A stretch of DNA of 64,000 nucleotides from Eutypella sp. D-1 (taxonomy: Eukaryota > Ascomycota > Sordariomycetes > Xylariales > Diatrypaceae). The stretch is taken from the NCBI GenBank assembly GCA_023313575.1, contig JAJTTP010000022.1, forward strand, positions 638,556 to 702,555, read 5' to 3'. Made by a program: the position numbers and the translations under genes. This document shows, piece after piece, positions 21,098 to 35,037 of this stretch; positions within the stretch are counted from its first letter, which is position 1, and each line of letters opens with the position of its first letter. The notes beneath the pieces were generated by a model that was not told where the DNA came from, made no database searches, and worked only from the letters and a program-made list of their open reading frames with translations.

Positions 21098-22327
21098 TTT
21101 TGTTGTTGTTGTTGTTGTGTTTTTTTTGGGTGTTTCTTTTTATTATCGGGGGAGGTTTTTTTCTTTCTCCTCGGTCTCGGTCCTCGTGCGGGCGGGTGAG
21201 TGGTGGAGGTACAAGATTTTACGGTTTATGCGATTAGGAAAGCAAAAATGCCTCTGCAATTGGGAAGATCGTGGGTGGTGGACGTCGAGGAGGTTTTGCG
21301 TTGGATCTACCGGGGGGTGGAGTTGGGAAAATAGGTGGTGATAACTAATGGGTAACGGTGGTAGTGGATGTGGTGGTGGTGGTTTATAGTGATAGCGTAC
21401 CTAATCTAATAAACTTGAAAAAAGTCGATGATAAATTTCTCGTCCCGCCATTGGAAATCTCGTCACCCGTAGAGCTGTCAGCAGCTGTCCGGTTAGGTAC
21501 CCACTGGTTAGGTACACCTACGGCGCAGGTACTGGGTACTAGGTACATCCACCACAGAAGCTCCCCCGCAGAGGGTGATCCGAGCTCCCGAGCTAATACC
21601 TAAGAGCCCGCTTCGATGTTTCGGTCGGTGCATCGGCGAAATCGGTAGTTACCTAGACTGCAGGTGGTGGGTGGAAGAAAACAAATGCGTGGCATCTGAT
21701 AGGCCGGATTGCTGGGAGGGTTGGCAGGTGGCAGCTGAGTGTATTATTTTTATTTGGCACCTGCCAGACCTCCTTTCCAGCTTTCTTAACGGCTATGTTT
21801 ATCAAGGCAACTGGACAGACAGCTTACTCGAAGCTGGCCTAGTATGATGTTGCAATATAGAGCTTTGTATGCTTGGTTGTTCACTATTCAGGCAAGTACA
21901 TTATGGAGGCAATAATTCTCGCAAGTCTGTCGTACGGATCATTTACTACGAGACCTATGAGACAGTGAGAGGTGGACATTCTCGTCCGGGATTTTCCGGC
22001 GTCAGCTGGACTCCCTGGGCATACACTGGCAGGAGCGTAGCATCATGCTCACGGATCTGGTTCCACGGGGCAGTGTGTATCATACAAGTATCATGATGAT
22101 GACCATGGGCAGGCTTTTTGTATTGTATTGTACAATATCACATATGAAATGTGGTCTTTTTCTTCTCTCTTTTTTTTATATATAACTTCAAAAAGGTTGT
22201 GACATATTTACAGCGCTCGTAATGCCCCTTCCCCCTCCCCCCCTTTCCCTTTTCCTTTCTCTTCCCCTCCCCTTCCTCAGGGTTCGCGCATAGGCTGGGC
22301 TAGGCTAGAATCTCTTGTTATCTCTTG
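21098..22327. other. Spacer between two complex I-related genes
   Basis: Promoter side of the ACP gene and 3' side of the 23-kDa subunit gene. It includes a GTT-rich run at about 21,100-21,130 and GGT-rich runs near 21,360. No coding or RNA feature was recognised. Confidence 0.55.
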
Positions 22328-23298
<971 letters not shown>

Positions 23299-23991
23299 TC
23301 TCGTGAGTTGGGTTTGGTTTCCCGCAGGTCGGGATTGTGGTTTTAATCTTGTCGGTCGATGGATGGTGGCTGTTAGGTGGATGAGAGAGGGCGTTTCCAA
23401 AGTTATTGTTATTATTATTATTGTTATAAGGTGGGAGAGGTGGAAGTGGAAGGCGAAGTACTACTCGGTGGTGGTTATGGTGGGTACCTAAAGTATTGGA
23501 GTATCTACCTAACCTCAACTTCGTAAGGAACGCACCTTCTCATTTGCGATGTTTGAGGTCATTGATTCCGAAAATCTACAATTTGGGATACAACGTAGTG
23601 GGTCCCGTCTTCGAGTTTCAATCCAATCAGACAAGTCAATTTGTAATTGACAACCGGTTGCTAGATCACGTGGGTCAAGCCACAATTATTTCATTAGAAA
23701 GTCGGAGGGGTGCTTAAGGTGGTAGCATCAGCCACATCCGCCACTTAATACGGACAGTCGGGATTTCCAACTCGGGCGACTGCTCGGGTCGCTGGAGCTG
23801 AGCCGAGAAATGCTTGCTGCACTATGACAAAATAAGCTCGCCAATCTTAACCTTATCGCACAGCTGAAAAACCAGAGCTTCCACATTACTTGATTACATA
23901 ATTCCACTTATGTACCAATTGATGCATTCAATACGGCAACCCGAAAGGGAAAAAAAAGAGCACCCAAAAAAAGCAAAGATAAAAAAAAATT
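23299..23991. other. Spacer upstream of the 23-kDa subunit gene
   Basis: Contains an ATT/GTT microsatellite at about 23,400-23,430 in the leader/promoter of the complex I gene and an A-rich run at about 23,950-23,990, which is the Pol III terminator side of the minus-strand tRNA-Ser. No other gene was seen. Confidence 0.55.
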
Positions 23992-24103
23992 CGACGCAGG
24001 CCTGATTCGAACAGACGCTCCCGAAGGAACAAGATAACCCTAGACGGCTGGTTCAAATCCAATCCTTCTAGTCTTGCGCATTAGACCACTCTGCCACTGC
24101 GCC
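23992..24103 (-). tRNA. tRNA-Ser (anticodon AGA) with 30-nt intron
   Basis: On the minus strand, acceptor GGCGCAG pairs with CTGCGTC (one G-U), discriminator G (the eukaryotic Ser identity base). The anticodon stem is CAAGA/TCTTG with loop C-T-AGA-A interrupted by about 30 nt after position 37. A long variable arm (TCC...GGGA) and T arm GTCTG-TTCGAAT-CAGGC are present. Without the intron it is 82 nt, normal for tRNA-Ser. The long variable arm and G73 separate it from tRNA-Leu. Confidence 0.82.
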
Positions 24104-24681
24104 ACTAACAAACAAATCCCGGAGATGAGAGAGAAAGCTGCGAAAGCTGTTCAAACGAGTGAATTGTAATTGGCCGCTTGCTTGTCGGCCGATATATCTC
24201 TACTACACTATGTACTAGCTTAAGGTAAGGGAAGCCAGCCATGCATCGTCTACTTATATCTTGTGTAGCCCCGGTGGAGCCGGCACACCGATATATCCAC
24301 CGACACACAACATACCAAACTAGCACTACGGAGTCGGGTACGGGGTATTGATCTTCTGATCTTCGGATCTTGCCTATCACGTCGTATGTAAAGACTGATG
24401 ATGACGGCGGACGGTAGGTAACCTGTGCTTGCCAGAGGTGAAAGTTAAGATATCCCCAGACCTACAGTCGTGCATATTCACGTCCATCGTGGCAAGTTAT
24501 ATCAGCCAGGCAGCTCCCATTCTTTTGTTGTTGTTTTTTCCCTAGAAATACAGAGGCTATATCCATATATATGTAAGTACCTACGTGCACCCATCCCTCC
24601 AACCGACCGTAACTCCATAGTCCATGAATTCCCGACCCGAATCCTTCTCCATCCAAATTTTTGTAATTTGCCCGTTTATTT
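24104..24681. other. Spacer between tRNA-Ser and protoglobin gene
   Basis: 5' flank of the tRNA and 3' flank of the protoglobin-like gene. No coding sequence, RNA or repeat was recognised. Confidence 0.55.
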
Positions 24682-25688
24682 TCATTCGTGTTCTACCTCG
24701 GCGCCATTCGCAGGAGCCTTTGCCTGGTCATCCACCACTTTCAGACCCTCCATGCCCTTCGTCATCCCGCTGAACGGACAGACGCCAGCCGGGGCCGCCG
24801 CCCGTGGTAACTTCGACGTCGGATGCGACTCAGGCGTCTTAGGCTCCGCGGACTCCCCATCCTCCTCGAGGTCATCATCATCAATGACCTTCTTGCCATG
24901 CAGGTAGCCCTCCTCCTCAACAGTAATCTCGGCGTCCGAGTCCTCGAACTCCTTCCCGTCCTTGACGTGCCACTTCGCCATCAAATCGTTCTGGATCCAG
25001 ATCACCTTCCCAATCGCCTTCACCAGCGCGATCTTCCGCGGCATCGGCAGCCGCGGATGTGATAGGATCGCCTCCGTCATGATGTCCTGGATGAACGACA
25101 GGCACGCGCCCAGATGAATATACTCGACGTGCAAAGGGTGGGCCCGTCCGAGCCCTACATGCATCATCCCCACTTTATCCAGGTATTCCCAGAAATCCAT
25201 CCGGCTTGGATCCGAACATAGCTTGTTGAGGTAACCCCGAAGAAACACCTTCCGGTGCTGGATCTGCGGACTGTCCTCCGTCGGGATCTCGTCCATCGGC
25301 CCCTCGAAACTCGTCGAGCGCGTCGTGAATGCCCGCGCTGTGATATCGTATTGTAGTAGCTTCTTGTACACGATGTTCACTACCGCCGGGATCAGCGCCT
25401 TGACGTATTTCGACCCCGTGATCAGTGCGTTGATGTCATCTGCGTTTCTGTTAGTGAGGGGGTTCCTAGGATTACCCGGCGTTCTTGAGGGTTTTTTTTC
25501 AGGGCTGGGCCCCTTTGGGTGATGTGAAAAGGAGGGGGGGAGGGAGGAGGGTGGATGCTATGTTACTCACTTGTGCTGAAGTCAAGGAAGCTGTGTAGGT
25601 ATCGTATCCGGGCTTCGAGGTCTGTGTACAGCTCCTCTCGACCAATATGCATCATCGGCAGGTACCCCATCTCGTAGTTCCCACCCAT
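24682..25688 (-). CDS. Protoglobin-like (globin-sensor fold) protein
   Basis: Exon 1 25,688-25,571 and exon 2 25,439-24,682 (131-nt intron) give 291 aa. The join restores LHSFLDFSTNDINALITGSKYVKALIPAVV-type sequence typical of fungal proteins with the protoglobin domain. The presumed heme pocket lies at about 130-160: VGMMHVGLGRAHPLHVEYIHLGA (His residues at about 133, 140, 143 and 148), followed by a helix. The C-terminal ~90 residues are acidic and disordered and contain CPFSGM near 260, a Cys-Pro motif of the heme-regulatory type. No signal peptide. Function in fungi is unproven; gas sensing or heme handling is inference. The start is the first ATG in the exon and could be preceded by another exon. 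Confidence 0.8.
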
Positions 25689-27557
25689 CTCGTACGTAAT
25701 TCCGTAGACGCGGCCGTTTGCTTGGTAGGTTGGTAATGTCTTTTTTTCTTCGTCCTTCCGGGATCCTCAACGTCGATAGTTTAGATATATGAAGTAAACG
25801 ATATGTTATGTTCGTGTATGCGTGTGTGTATGTAAATGCAGAACGGGACAGAAAGAAAGTAGTGGTGATTTCGATGGTTAAGATCATGCGAGGTCAGACT
25901 ACGATTTTATAATAAGGACGACCTGGTTCGACGATCAACAACAGCAGCAGCTCTTTATTACTACTAGCTCGAGGGCTGGAGCCGACGACGTCGAGCAAAG
26001 CCAGGGCCCGGGATTCCCCATGTTCTCTAATTGGTCCTAACTAAGTACGCATGACTTTCCGAAGGGTTTCGAACATTGGGTAGCAAGGTGTGAGTGAGTG
26101 AATCCCCCCAATATTCCCGACCCGTCGTGACGTTCTCTCTCGTGCGAAACATTTTCTTTCGGTCTGGCGGGGGGCGCGGGTGAGCTGATGTCGGATCATA
26201 TCACCGAGCCATCGTGCGATGGCCTGATGTATGACGGACCCTGCCCTAACAAAAACCCCCTAAAGCTAACTACAGCAGGGAACTTATAGCGACCTCGAGA
26301 CCCTAAATTTTTGGCTGCGCTGGGGGGTAGGGGGGTGGTCTAACCTGCTGCGGAACAGCGCCTCGGCCGGCGGAGCCCGATCTATTACGGGGCCATGCCA
26401 TGCCACGGCCCCGCGATATTACTTACATACGTGCATACAGGTATGTATGTATGTATGTGCTTAGGCAAGAGATACCTACTGTACATGCACCTCCCACCAG
26501 CCCACCGCATCGCATGCTTTAACGGATTAGATGAAAATTGCGTATGTACACTGCATATCCGGATCCAGGGATATATGTATATGCATTGGCGTGATTGAGA
26601 AAAGGGTTTCGAAGCAGTGAGGCAATTAATGACGAGAAATAAGAAAAATGACTTCCTTTGATATTGGTGGTCGCCTGTCACCTATGTTATAGAGCTAGGT
26701 ATCCGGCTGCTCCCGAAGTTGGATAAGGTTCCTTTTGAGGGGTACCTTAGTATCAAGTATGTACAGTGTATTTCTCTCAGGGATGGCAGGGGTGAATCGG
26801 ACCAATGGTAGCGTCTGTATTAGAACCCCCTTTTCCTAGCCCTAGGTATCCGAGATGCGATACGATACGATACGAAGACTTCGCGCGCATCCGTTACATC
26901 CTGACTAGTATATACGATAACTACTTGACTTGTAACGAGGAATTTGTGATAGGGATTATCGGAAGAGAGAGAAGAAGAAGAAGAAAGAGAGCTGTAGGCA
27001 CATGAATGGCTAAGAATAGATGCACTCAACCTTTTTCCACTCTTAACGTCAGCCAAGACCCGAAGACCCTGATGAGGTATTCCCAGAAGCGCCTGCGAGA
27101 TGTTCGGAAAATATCGCTGGTGATATGTGCCCATCATAGGTCATGACTAATAATAAGACTTCCTGCCGGAAGTGACCCGTAGTAGCAGGAACTTCCCTGT
27201 CAATTCTTTGTAGACTACCGCAGCCCCAGGATGACACATATGTCCGCATGCTTATACCAGATATCCCAAGGGTCGTAGCATATGTCGGACTAATTAGCTG
27301 ACTAGCAGTGTTTCGAGAATAGAGCCCTGATTAACCAATGCTTATAAGTTTGAAATTTACAAGGTAAATATGTTTCGTGTACGACCTGCCAATTTGGGAT
27401 ACCGTATGAGTTCCGTGGATGTTGGACATTGGTTACAGTTGTCGTCTACGGAGTCAACACAGCAAGGTCCGAACAGCAATGTACGCAACATGCTTCTATT
27501 TGAGATCTCTCTCCCCGGTGCTTCCTGCAATATCACCCAGCTGCTCAAAGCCATTAC
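25689..27557. other. Gene-poor spacer (1.9 kb)
   Basis: Promoter side of the protoglobin-like gene and 3' side of the alpha-galactosidase gene. It contains short GTATGTAT tandem repeats near 26,435-26,460 and GATAC repeats near 26,860. Only scattered short frames were seen; nothing recognisable. Confidence 0.55.
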
Positions 27558-29976
27558 CTAGGCCTTCTCAATAAACACGACCTGGCTCCCGAAATCCCCA
27601 TCGAAGTCATACTGCAACCCGATATTCATTAACGTCATACCCGAGTACGTCTCGGTGCCGTTGACGGTATACCGCGCGGCGGGGTCGAGACCCTGCAGGC
27701 GCAGGAACGGCGGTAAGGGGTTTAGGTTAGCGCGGAGCTGGAACCAGAACAGCACGGCGCTGGCGCCGTCGGGCGCGATGAACAGCGCCGCCGGCCAGTT
27801 CGAGTCCTCCGGCAGGCTGAGCCGCCAGAGATCGCCGTCGAGGACTAGCGGGTTCACCTTCTCCGCAAGCGCGATCAGCGCCGGCATCTGGCTGCGGTCG
27901 TCGACGTCGAGGTCTGCGGGGTTGAGCTCGAACCCGAACGAACCCCCCATCATCGCCACGTGCGCCCGGAACGCGAACGGCGTCGTCCGTCCCGTCTGCT
28001 GGTTCGGCACATCCGACACGTGCGCCCCCATGCTCGACGGCGGGTACGCTACCGACATCCCGAACTGGATCGTCAGCCGCTCCAGCCCGTCCGTGTCGTC
28101 TGACGTCCAGCTCTGCGGGAAATACGGCAGTAAGCCCGCGTCGAAGCGCCCGCCGCCCGCTGCGCACCCCTCGAACAGGATCTCCGGGAACCGCGAAGTC
28201 AACGTCTCCAGCACGCGGTATAGACCTAGCATGTAGGCGTGCGCGGCGCTCGGATCCGGCAGCTCGTGCATCCCCCGGTTGTTGTCCCACTTCACGTACG
28301 AGATCGCCGCGCTCGAGAACACGTCGCTGATTGCGTCGATGATGTACTCCTGCACCTCGGGCAGTCCCAGGTTGAGCACCAGCTCGTTACGCGACTGCGT
28401 CCGTGGGTATGGCCCCGCGTGCAGCGCCCAATCTGGGTGCGTCTCGTATAGCGCCGAGAGCGGGCTGACCATCTCGGGCTCCACCCAAATGCCGAAGCGG
28501 AGGTTCTCTGACGAGTTCGCCGCCTTCAACCCGGTGATCCGGTCGACGAAGGGGCCTAGCCCGTTCGGGAACTTGTTCTTGTTCGCCACCCAGTCGCCCA
28601 GGCTCGAGTTGTCCGATATCCGGGGGTACTTATCCCCGAACCAGCCATCGTCCATGACGAAGAGCCGCACGCCGAGTCCGGCGGACATCGACGCGAGGTC
28701 GTAGAGCACCGTCTCGTTGTAGTCGAAGTGAAACGCCTCCCAGCTGTTGAGAAGTACCGGCCGCTCCTCCTGCGCGGGCTTGCTCCTGATCAGGTGGTCC
28801 CGGTAGAGCCGGTGCAGCTTGCGCGACACGGACCCCACCCCGGCGTCAGAGTACACTGCCACGGCCTCCGGCGAAGTGAACGTCTCACCCGGACCCAGCG
28901 ACCACGAGAACTGCAGAGGATTCACGCCCAGCATCGCCCGCGTAAAGCCCTTTGATCCCTTCTCTACCTCCACGGAGAAGGACCCCGTGTAGATCAGGGA
29001 GAACCCCCAGGCCTCGCCTTGTGACTCGCTGGCCGTGGGCGATAGCAGAGCTAGGAACGGATTGTGGAAATGGGAGGAGTAGCCGGCGGTACTTCCGAAC
29101 CTGAAATTGAGACAGTTAGGTAACTAGAGCAGAACCGTGGAGGGGGGACCCTGTTGTTCTGGCATTACTGACCCCTGTGTCCCGTACTCGACCTCCCTCC
29201 GCACTCTCCGGCCTTCACGAGCCCAGTCCCCCCTCAATTCGATCATCTCAAGCTCACCATACGGTAAGTCGACGCTGAGACTAGCCAGCTTCTCGAGGGT
29301 GATGTTACCCGAGCCTCTGTTCGTGATATTGACGCTTCGGGCAATCGCATCGAGTTTCGGAAAGATCGAGTAGGACAGGTCCGCGGCCACGGAGCTGTAG
29401 TTATCGTAGAGGTGCACGACGAGGGTCGTCACGTCGTCCTCGCTCCCGAAGGTAGACGGGAGGCCCGGCAGAGCGGGCTTTCCATTAATTACATCGTGCG
29501 ACTGGTACTGGAAGTCGCTGATGGTATAGCCTTCCGATTGCTGAATCTGGAAGGCCGGGATGCGGAAGTCGCCGCGCCCGAGGTCGGGAAACTCCCTCCG
29601 CACCATCCCCGGCAGCCCGACCCATCCTGCCGGTTCGGGGAGAGGTAAAGCAATGATGTCCTCCGTTACGGGACCCCCGAAGTGCGTAGCCACGAGATCC
29701 CCCGTGTTGTCGGCGTGGAATCGGTAGGATACCCCGTCGCCGTTTAACGCGAAGTCGCTGCCATTGGCCACCACGCCTAGCAAGGAAGTAAGCTATACAG
29801 AAACAAACAGTTGCATACCGCGTTGCTTTGCTTCACACTGTAAAACAAAACAAAAAAAAAAAAAACTCACCGGTCGTGTAGGATGGGCTTCCCTGGGCCA
29901 TCATGGGGTAGTTGAAGGCGACGGACGCTTGGCCAATAGAGGTAGCGAAACGCTTCAGTGATGAATTACCGAACAT
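27558..29976 (-). CDS. Alpha-galactosidase, glycoside hydrolase family 36
   Basis: Three exons, 29,976-29,871, 29,776-29,173 and 29,100-27,558 (introns 94 and 72 nt), give about 750 aa, normal for fungal GH36. The N-terminal beta-supersandwich occupies about 36-300. The catalytic barrel shows [18 protein letters not shown], the nucleophile Asp in YVKWDNN (near residue 508), [12 protein letters not shown] and the acid/base Asp in SDDTDG (near 570). It hydrolyses alpha-1,6-galactosides such as melibiose and raffinose. No secretion signal is visible after the chosen ATG, unlike some relatives; either the enzyme is intracellular or a further 5' exon was missed. A (CAG)11 run lies 59 bp upstream of the ATG. 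Confidence 0.93.
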
Positions 29977-30033
29977 TTTGAGACGGAATGTTTGCCTCTC
30001 GGATAGCTGGCCTGGCCTCAGCTTATATATCGT

Positions 30034-30034
<1 letters not shown>

Positions 30035-30067
<33 letters not shown>
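30035..30067 (+). repeat. (CAG)11 trinucleotide microsatellite
   Basis: Eleven uninterrupted CAG units followed by CAA. It lies in the 5' flank, probably the leader, of the alpha-galactosidase gene, which is read on the other strand (as CTG). Length variation between isolates is likely. Confidence 0.95.
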
Positions 30068-30072
<5 letters not shown>

Positions 30073-31247
30073 AATCACAGAGTTACATGCGGGATGTCTA
30101 TTCCGCGTCTGCTCGTGGTATTTTATATATTGTTCCAATTCGGACAGACAAGCGACACTTATGGGACCGCTGTTGATGGTCGGCGGAATTAATCCCGAGT
30201 CAAGACTGTAAATCATAACCACCTTCCCCCCCCCCCTTCTGTAAATGTACCTATGCAGACGACATTTTCCTCAACATTACATATACATGGCAACTTGCGT
30301 CTGTGAACAGACAGGTGAGCCCATGACTCGGGTTATGGGAAACCTTCGAAATTGGTGGAGAAATATGACGCGGAGATGTCGGCTGCGGGGAAGCCAAGGC
30401 ATGCACGTCCGGGTCCTTCCAGGGGCTGAGGGGTTGAGGGGTTAAGGGGACAACTGGTACGCTAATTATTAGTCGGAAGGGAGGCTGTATTTCTGAGTAT
30501 TTCGATGAAAACTCGCAGGCCCAATACGATGCTGGAGAGTTAACGCAAAAAATGTGACCATCAGGTCCGGCGTGGGACGAAACCCACATCCCCTTTGATT
30601 AGGGGTTTATCTCCGTCCGGAACGGCAGCTTCGGAGCCTTGGCATCGGCGATTTTGCCGGCCTAGACCGGATTGTAGCAGGTCGGCAGGTCCACCACGGG
30701 CGCAGGTGGCAGTGGCTGGTGAACAGCTGTCAGGGTTTCAGCCACACTTAGCTATAACATGCCCCAGCAGCCCCAGGATATTCAGCCACAGATGCAGTGG
30801 CGTGGCGTGACGTGACTCCGCAAACGGACAGGGGCGGGCTAAGGACTGGGCTGGGGGGGCTGACGGGTGCTTTTCTGGCGGGCGTCCCCAGTTCTCCAAC
30901 AGGTACAAAAGGGACTTCAGTTCCCTCCCGATTTCACGGCCTTCCGTCCGGCCCCCAAGAGAAAGAAGCTTGGAGAGATTAGAGATAAAACGATAAAACT
31001 TACCCAGGTACCTAGGTACTTTCCCATCAGCCGCCACCCATCATTAATTTCCAACATTGAAGAAGGTACCACCACACACCACATATAACAAACATTTTAC
31101 CATCCATCAAGGTTACCTAAACTTTCTTACCCACTCTGCCCGTCAGCTATAAGCCACAGTGACACGGGCATTCTCCTGAAAACAATCCGACCTTGGAAGT
31201 ACAACATTGAATGCAAACCGACCGGTCCATTTATTTGCCGGTCTACG

Positions 31248-31267
31248 CCCCCCCCCCCCCCCCCCCC
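31248..31267 (+). repeat. Poly-C homopolymer (20 nt)
   Basis: Twenty consecutive C residues. Homopolymers of this length are error-prone in sequencing, so the exact count may be inaccurate. Confidence 0.9.
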
Positions 31268-32008
31268 AGTCCAGATCCGACTCTGAAGCTTCATCCTTTC
31301 GCGACGAATCGATGATTCGCTGATCTCATACCAAGAGGTACTTAGTACAGGTACTTAGTACTTGATATACCCACGGCCCAGTCTAGGTAGGTACCCACAT
31401 ATTGTACTATCGATAAGATAACAGTACCTAGGTAGCGATCATAGTACTTCCTATTCTCTCCTTTTTGCCGCCCCTAACTTTGTACCAGATACATCTACAC
31501 GTCCAGAGCTCCCCGGTACCCATCCTACCTCCAGGGCTCCTGTCTACATATTTACCTTGAAGCTGCACTTACCACCACGACCTGTTATCCCTACTTATAT
31601 CGAGAAACTCGAACTATTTATTCTCCCTTAAGTACATATACCTACCTATCTCCTAGACATATACCTATTACTTCGTTCATACTCGCGCGTTCGCCAACGA
31701 CGAGACGAGACGAGAGACCAGACGAGACGAGACTTTCGTGTCTTCACATCACGTTTCTCGCGATACAGTTATTGGAATCTGCTGCAATGCGACGTATCCG
31801 AGCTCTCGAGCTCTTGACCAACAACAACAACAACAACGGCAACAACATCAAATCCACATTCAGTACCAGTTCCATTACATTACAATTGTAACTTCGGCGC
31901 GGCGGCCATTAACCAACGGGTTTTTTAAACTTCACATTCGTGATTTTGGTTGCTGATATACCACCACCACCACCACTAATATCACCAATATTATTCATTT
32001 ACTAACCG

Positions 32009-32580
32009 GTAAGTCCCATTGCGGTGGCCATGGACATTGCTATTGCCATTGGCATTGCCATTTACCGCCACCAAATACCAGATATCAAACCAAATTCCTC
32101 TATATATCTTTATCCCTAGGTTGGTAATCAACCCTCATATGCAAGATGGCTGTTTGCTTGTGTTGCCACATGCCACATGCCACATGCCTCATGCCTCATG
32201 CATTTCTGATTGCCGCTATGCCCATTCATCTTGTTTATTTCCTCCTACCTACTTCTCAGCCCTTCTTCATCCGTCCCAGCTCAGCTCCCCCGGACCACAT
32301 CCCCGGACCACATCCCCGGACCACATCCCCCGGTCCTCACACCCCCGTCCGCCTTATATTCCGAACAAAGGAATTCGGCAAGACGCGTCCCCGTCCCCGT
32401 CCCCCGTCCCCCGTCCTCGTCTTCGTCCTCGCATCCAAATACATCCCAGCTTTCCCCAATGTTCCCAATTCCTCACCTTGGAAGGTTGTCTGAGCTATAT
32501 ATCCTCTTATTTCCATCATTATTACTATGATACGAGTACTAGAAGCTAACGAGATCAATTTCTTTGTGTTGGTATCTTAG
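32009..32580 (+). other. Possible intron in the FCP1 5' leader
   Basis: A consensus donor GTAAGT at 32,009, a CTAAC branch-like motif near 32,546 and an acceptor TTAG ending at 32,580 lie upstream of the FCP1 ATG (32,649). Fungal housekeeping genes often have leader introns of this size. Inference from splice motifs only. Confidence 0.35.
32289..32327 (+). repeat. 13-bp tandem repeat, three copies
   Basis: The unit CCCGGACCACATC is repeated three times head to tail inside the putative FCP1 leader intron. Confidence 0.9.
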
Positions 32581-32648
32581 ATCTCATCCCCTTTCATCGG
32601 TCGGCGCATGACTGCGCCTCCCCCTAATACACATCACCGCCATACGGA

Positions 32649-35001
32649 ATGGCAAAGCCCCTCAGACTCGGAGCTCGGCTCCGTTACCCTATCACTATCT
32701 CCCGACTTCTCAAGAGCCCCGGCGACCAAGTTGAGAAGCAAGAGCCCATACTACAATACACCTTCAAGTACGAGCGCACAGTCGGCGATCCGGAGCTGGG
32801 CGATGAGCGCGTCAACATAGAGACCGGTATTGCCGACTTCGACAGTCCTGTCGAGGGCAAGGTACAAAAGTATCTCGTCAAGGTTGGCGATGTTATTCAG
32901 AAAGACCAGGACGTCGTCAACGTCGAGGAGGAGTGCAGCCATGACATTCAAATGGCCGGTCTATGCGGTCGTTGTGCCAAGGATATGACCGAGGTGAACT
33001 GGGTCACCGAGGTTCCCGACACTCAGCGCGCCACCGTCGCCATGGTCCACGACAACATCTCCCTCATGGTCAGCCGCAGCCAGGCTGTCCGCGCCGAGGT
33101 CACCCTGCAGCGCCGCCTCCTTAAGGACCGGAAGCTTAGCCTCGTCGTCGATCTCGACCAGACCATCATTCACGCCTGTATCGAACCCACTGTTGGCGAG
33201 TGGCAGGCTGATCCTACCAACCCCAACCACGATGCTGTCAAGGACGTCTGCAAGTTCCAGCTAGACGACGGTCCCCGGGGCCTGGCCAGCGGTTGCTGGT
33301 ACTATATCAAGATGCGCCCTGGTCTCGCCGAGTTCCTCCAGAAGGTTTCCGAGATGTTCGAGATGCACATCTACACTATGGGCACGCGCGCCTACGCCCT
33401 CAACATCGCCAGGATCGTCGATCCCACACAGAAGCTCTTCGGAAACCGCATCATCAGTCGCGACGAGAACGGTAGTATGACTGCTAAGACCCTCCAGCGG
33501 CTGTTCCCCGTGAGCACGAGCATGGTCGTCGTCATCGACGACCGCGCCGACGTATGGCCTCAAAACAGGTCCAACCTCATCAAGGTCACCCCCTACGACT
33601 TCTTCAAGGGCATCGGCGACATCAATTCGAGCTTCCTGCCTAAGCGGCTGGACGTCATTGCTGCAAACCCGACCCCCCAGGACTCACAGTTGCAGTCGCA
33701 ACCGCAGAACACCGGCGCGAAAGGCCAGAGAGACGGCATCGTGGGTGGTTCGACGAACACCACCGCTCCCGCCGCCGGCGCCGAGGACGAGGGCGCCCTA
33801 CTTCAGTTGCAGGCTGAGGAGCAGGAACGCACGCTCGAAAAGCAGCTCACGGACCGACCTCTGCTACACCTGCAGGAAAAGCTCGACAAGGAAGACGAAG
33901 TGTCGGAGAGGGAGTCCGCCGAGAGCGACTCGGAGGCCGGCCCGAACGGCAATTCTGAGAGCCCCTCCCATCAACGACACAACGTGCTTCGCGATGACGA
34001 CCAGGAGCTGACCTACTTGGAGAAGCACCTCGCCACCTTACACCGCTCCTTTTACGAGCAGTACGATGCGCGGTCCGCCAAGCACCGGCCGGACGAGATC
34101 TCGGCCGACGCCGTGCCCGACGTGGGCGCCACGCTGAGTTTCTTGAAATCGCAGGTCCTCCGGGGCACGCGCATCGTGCTCTCGGGCCTCGTCCCGTTGG
34201 GCACCGACGTTCGCTGGTCGGAGATCGGCATGCAGGCCGAGAGCTTCGGCACGGAAATCCACACGCGCGTCTCCGAAGACATCACGCACCTGGTGATCAG
34301 TGCGGCGCGCCAGCGGACTCAGAAGGTCCGGCAGGCCGCTCGCATCCCTTCGATCAAGATCGTCAACCAGAACTGGCTGGCGGACTCGTTGGCGCAGTGG
34401 AAGAAGCTCGACGAGACGCCCTACCTCGTGGACATACACCCCTCGGACCGCAAGACACCCTTTGAAAGCGAGGAGGAAGCTGGTGAGGCTGAGACTCCCC
34501 CCGGGAAGCCCAAGATCACCGTCGTGGTTAACGGCCATCAGTTTCCCCCGCAGCCCTACGAGAGCGACGACTCAGATGAGGGAGAGGACGAGGACGGCGG
34601 GGACGAGGACGGCAACGGGGCCGACGAGGACGGCGAGGTCCAGGACCGGTACAACGTGATGCCGCCAGACCTCGAAGACGGGGACCGCAGTCCGATCAAG
34701 GAGCTGGCGAAGATGGAGTGGGACTCGGTCGACAAGGAACTCGAGGAGTTCATGGGCTCCGACGCCGACGACTCGGACATGGACAGCGTGACGGACTTCG
34801 GCGGCGGCAGCGACACGGACCGCGAGGACGAGCAGCAGCGCTCGCTGAAGCGAAAATACGGCGACGACCTCGACGATGGTGACGACGCGGATGCCAGTAG
34901 CTCCGAGGCCGGCAGCAGTGCCCTGGCGAAGAAACAGAGGCTCGCCAAGGCGCGGACCACGGGTCTGCGCAACGTCAAGAACGCTGCGGACGAGGAGGGC
35001 A

Positions 35002-35037
<36 letters not shown>

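Larger units (their letters stand above)
29977..32648. other. Divergent promoter region (2.7 kb) of alpha-galactosidase and FCP1
   Basis: Holds the (CAG)11 microsatellite, a C20 homopolymer at 31,248-31,267, GAGAC repeats near 31,700-31,733, CAA repeats near 31,820 and a 13-bp unit repeated three times at 32,289-32,327. The last ~850 bp are probably the FCP1 leader with an intron. No protein gene was recognised. Confidence 0.6.

Noticed and set aside
30540..30660. tRNA-like or small RNA segment with GTGGG...CCCAC pairing
   Set aside because: No cloverleaf with acceptor and T arm could be drawn.
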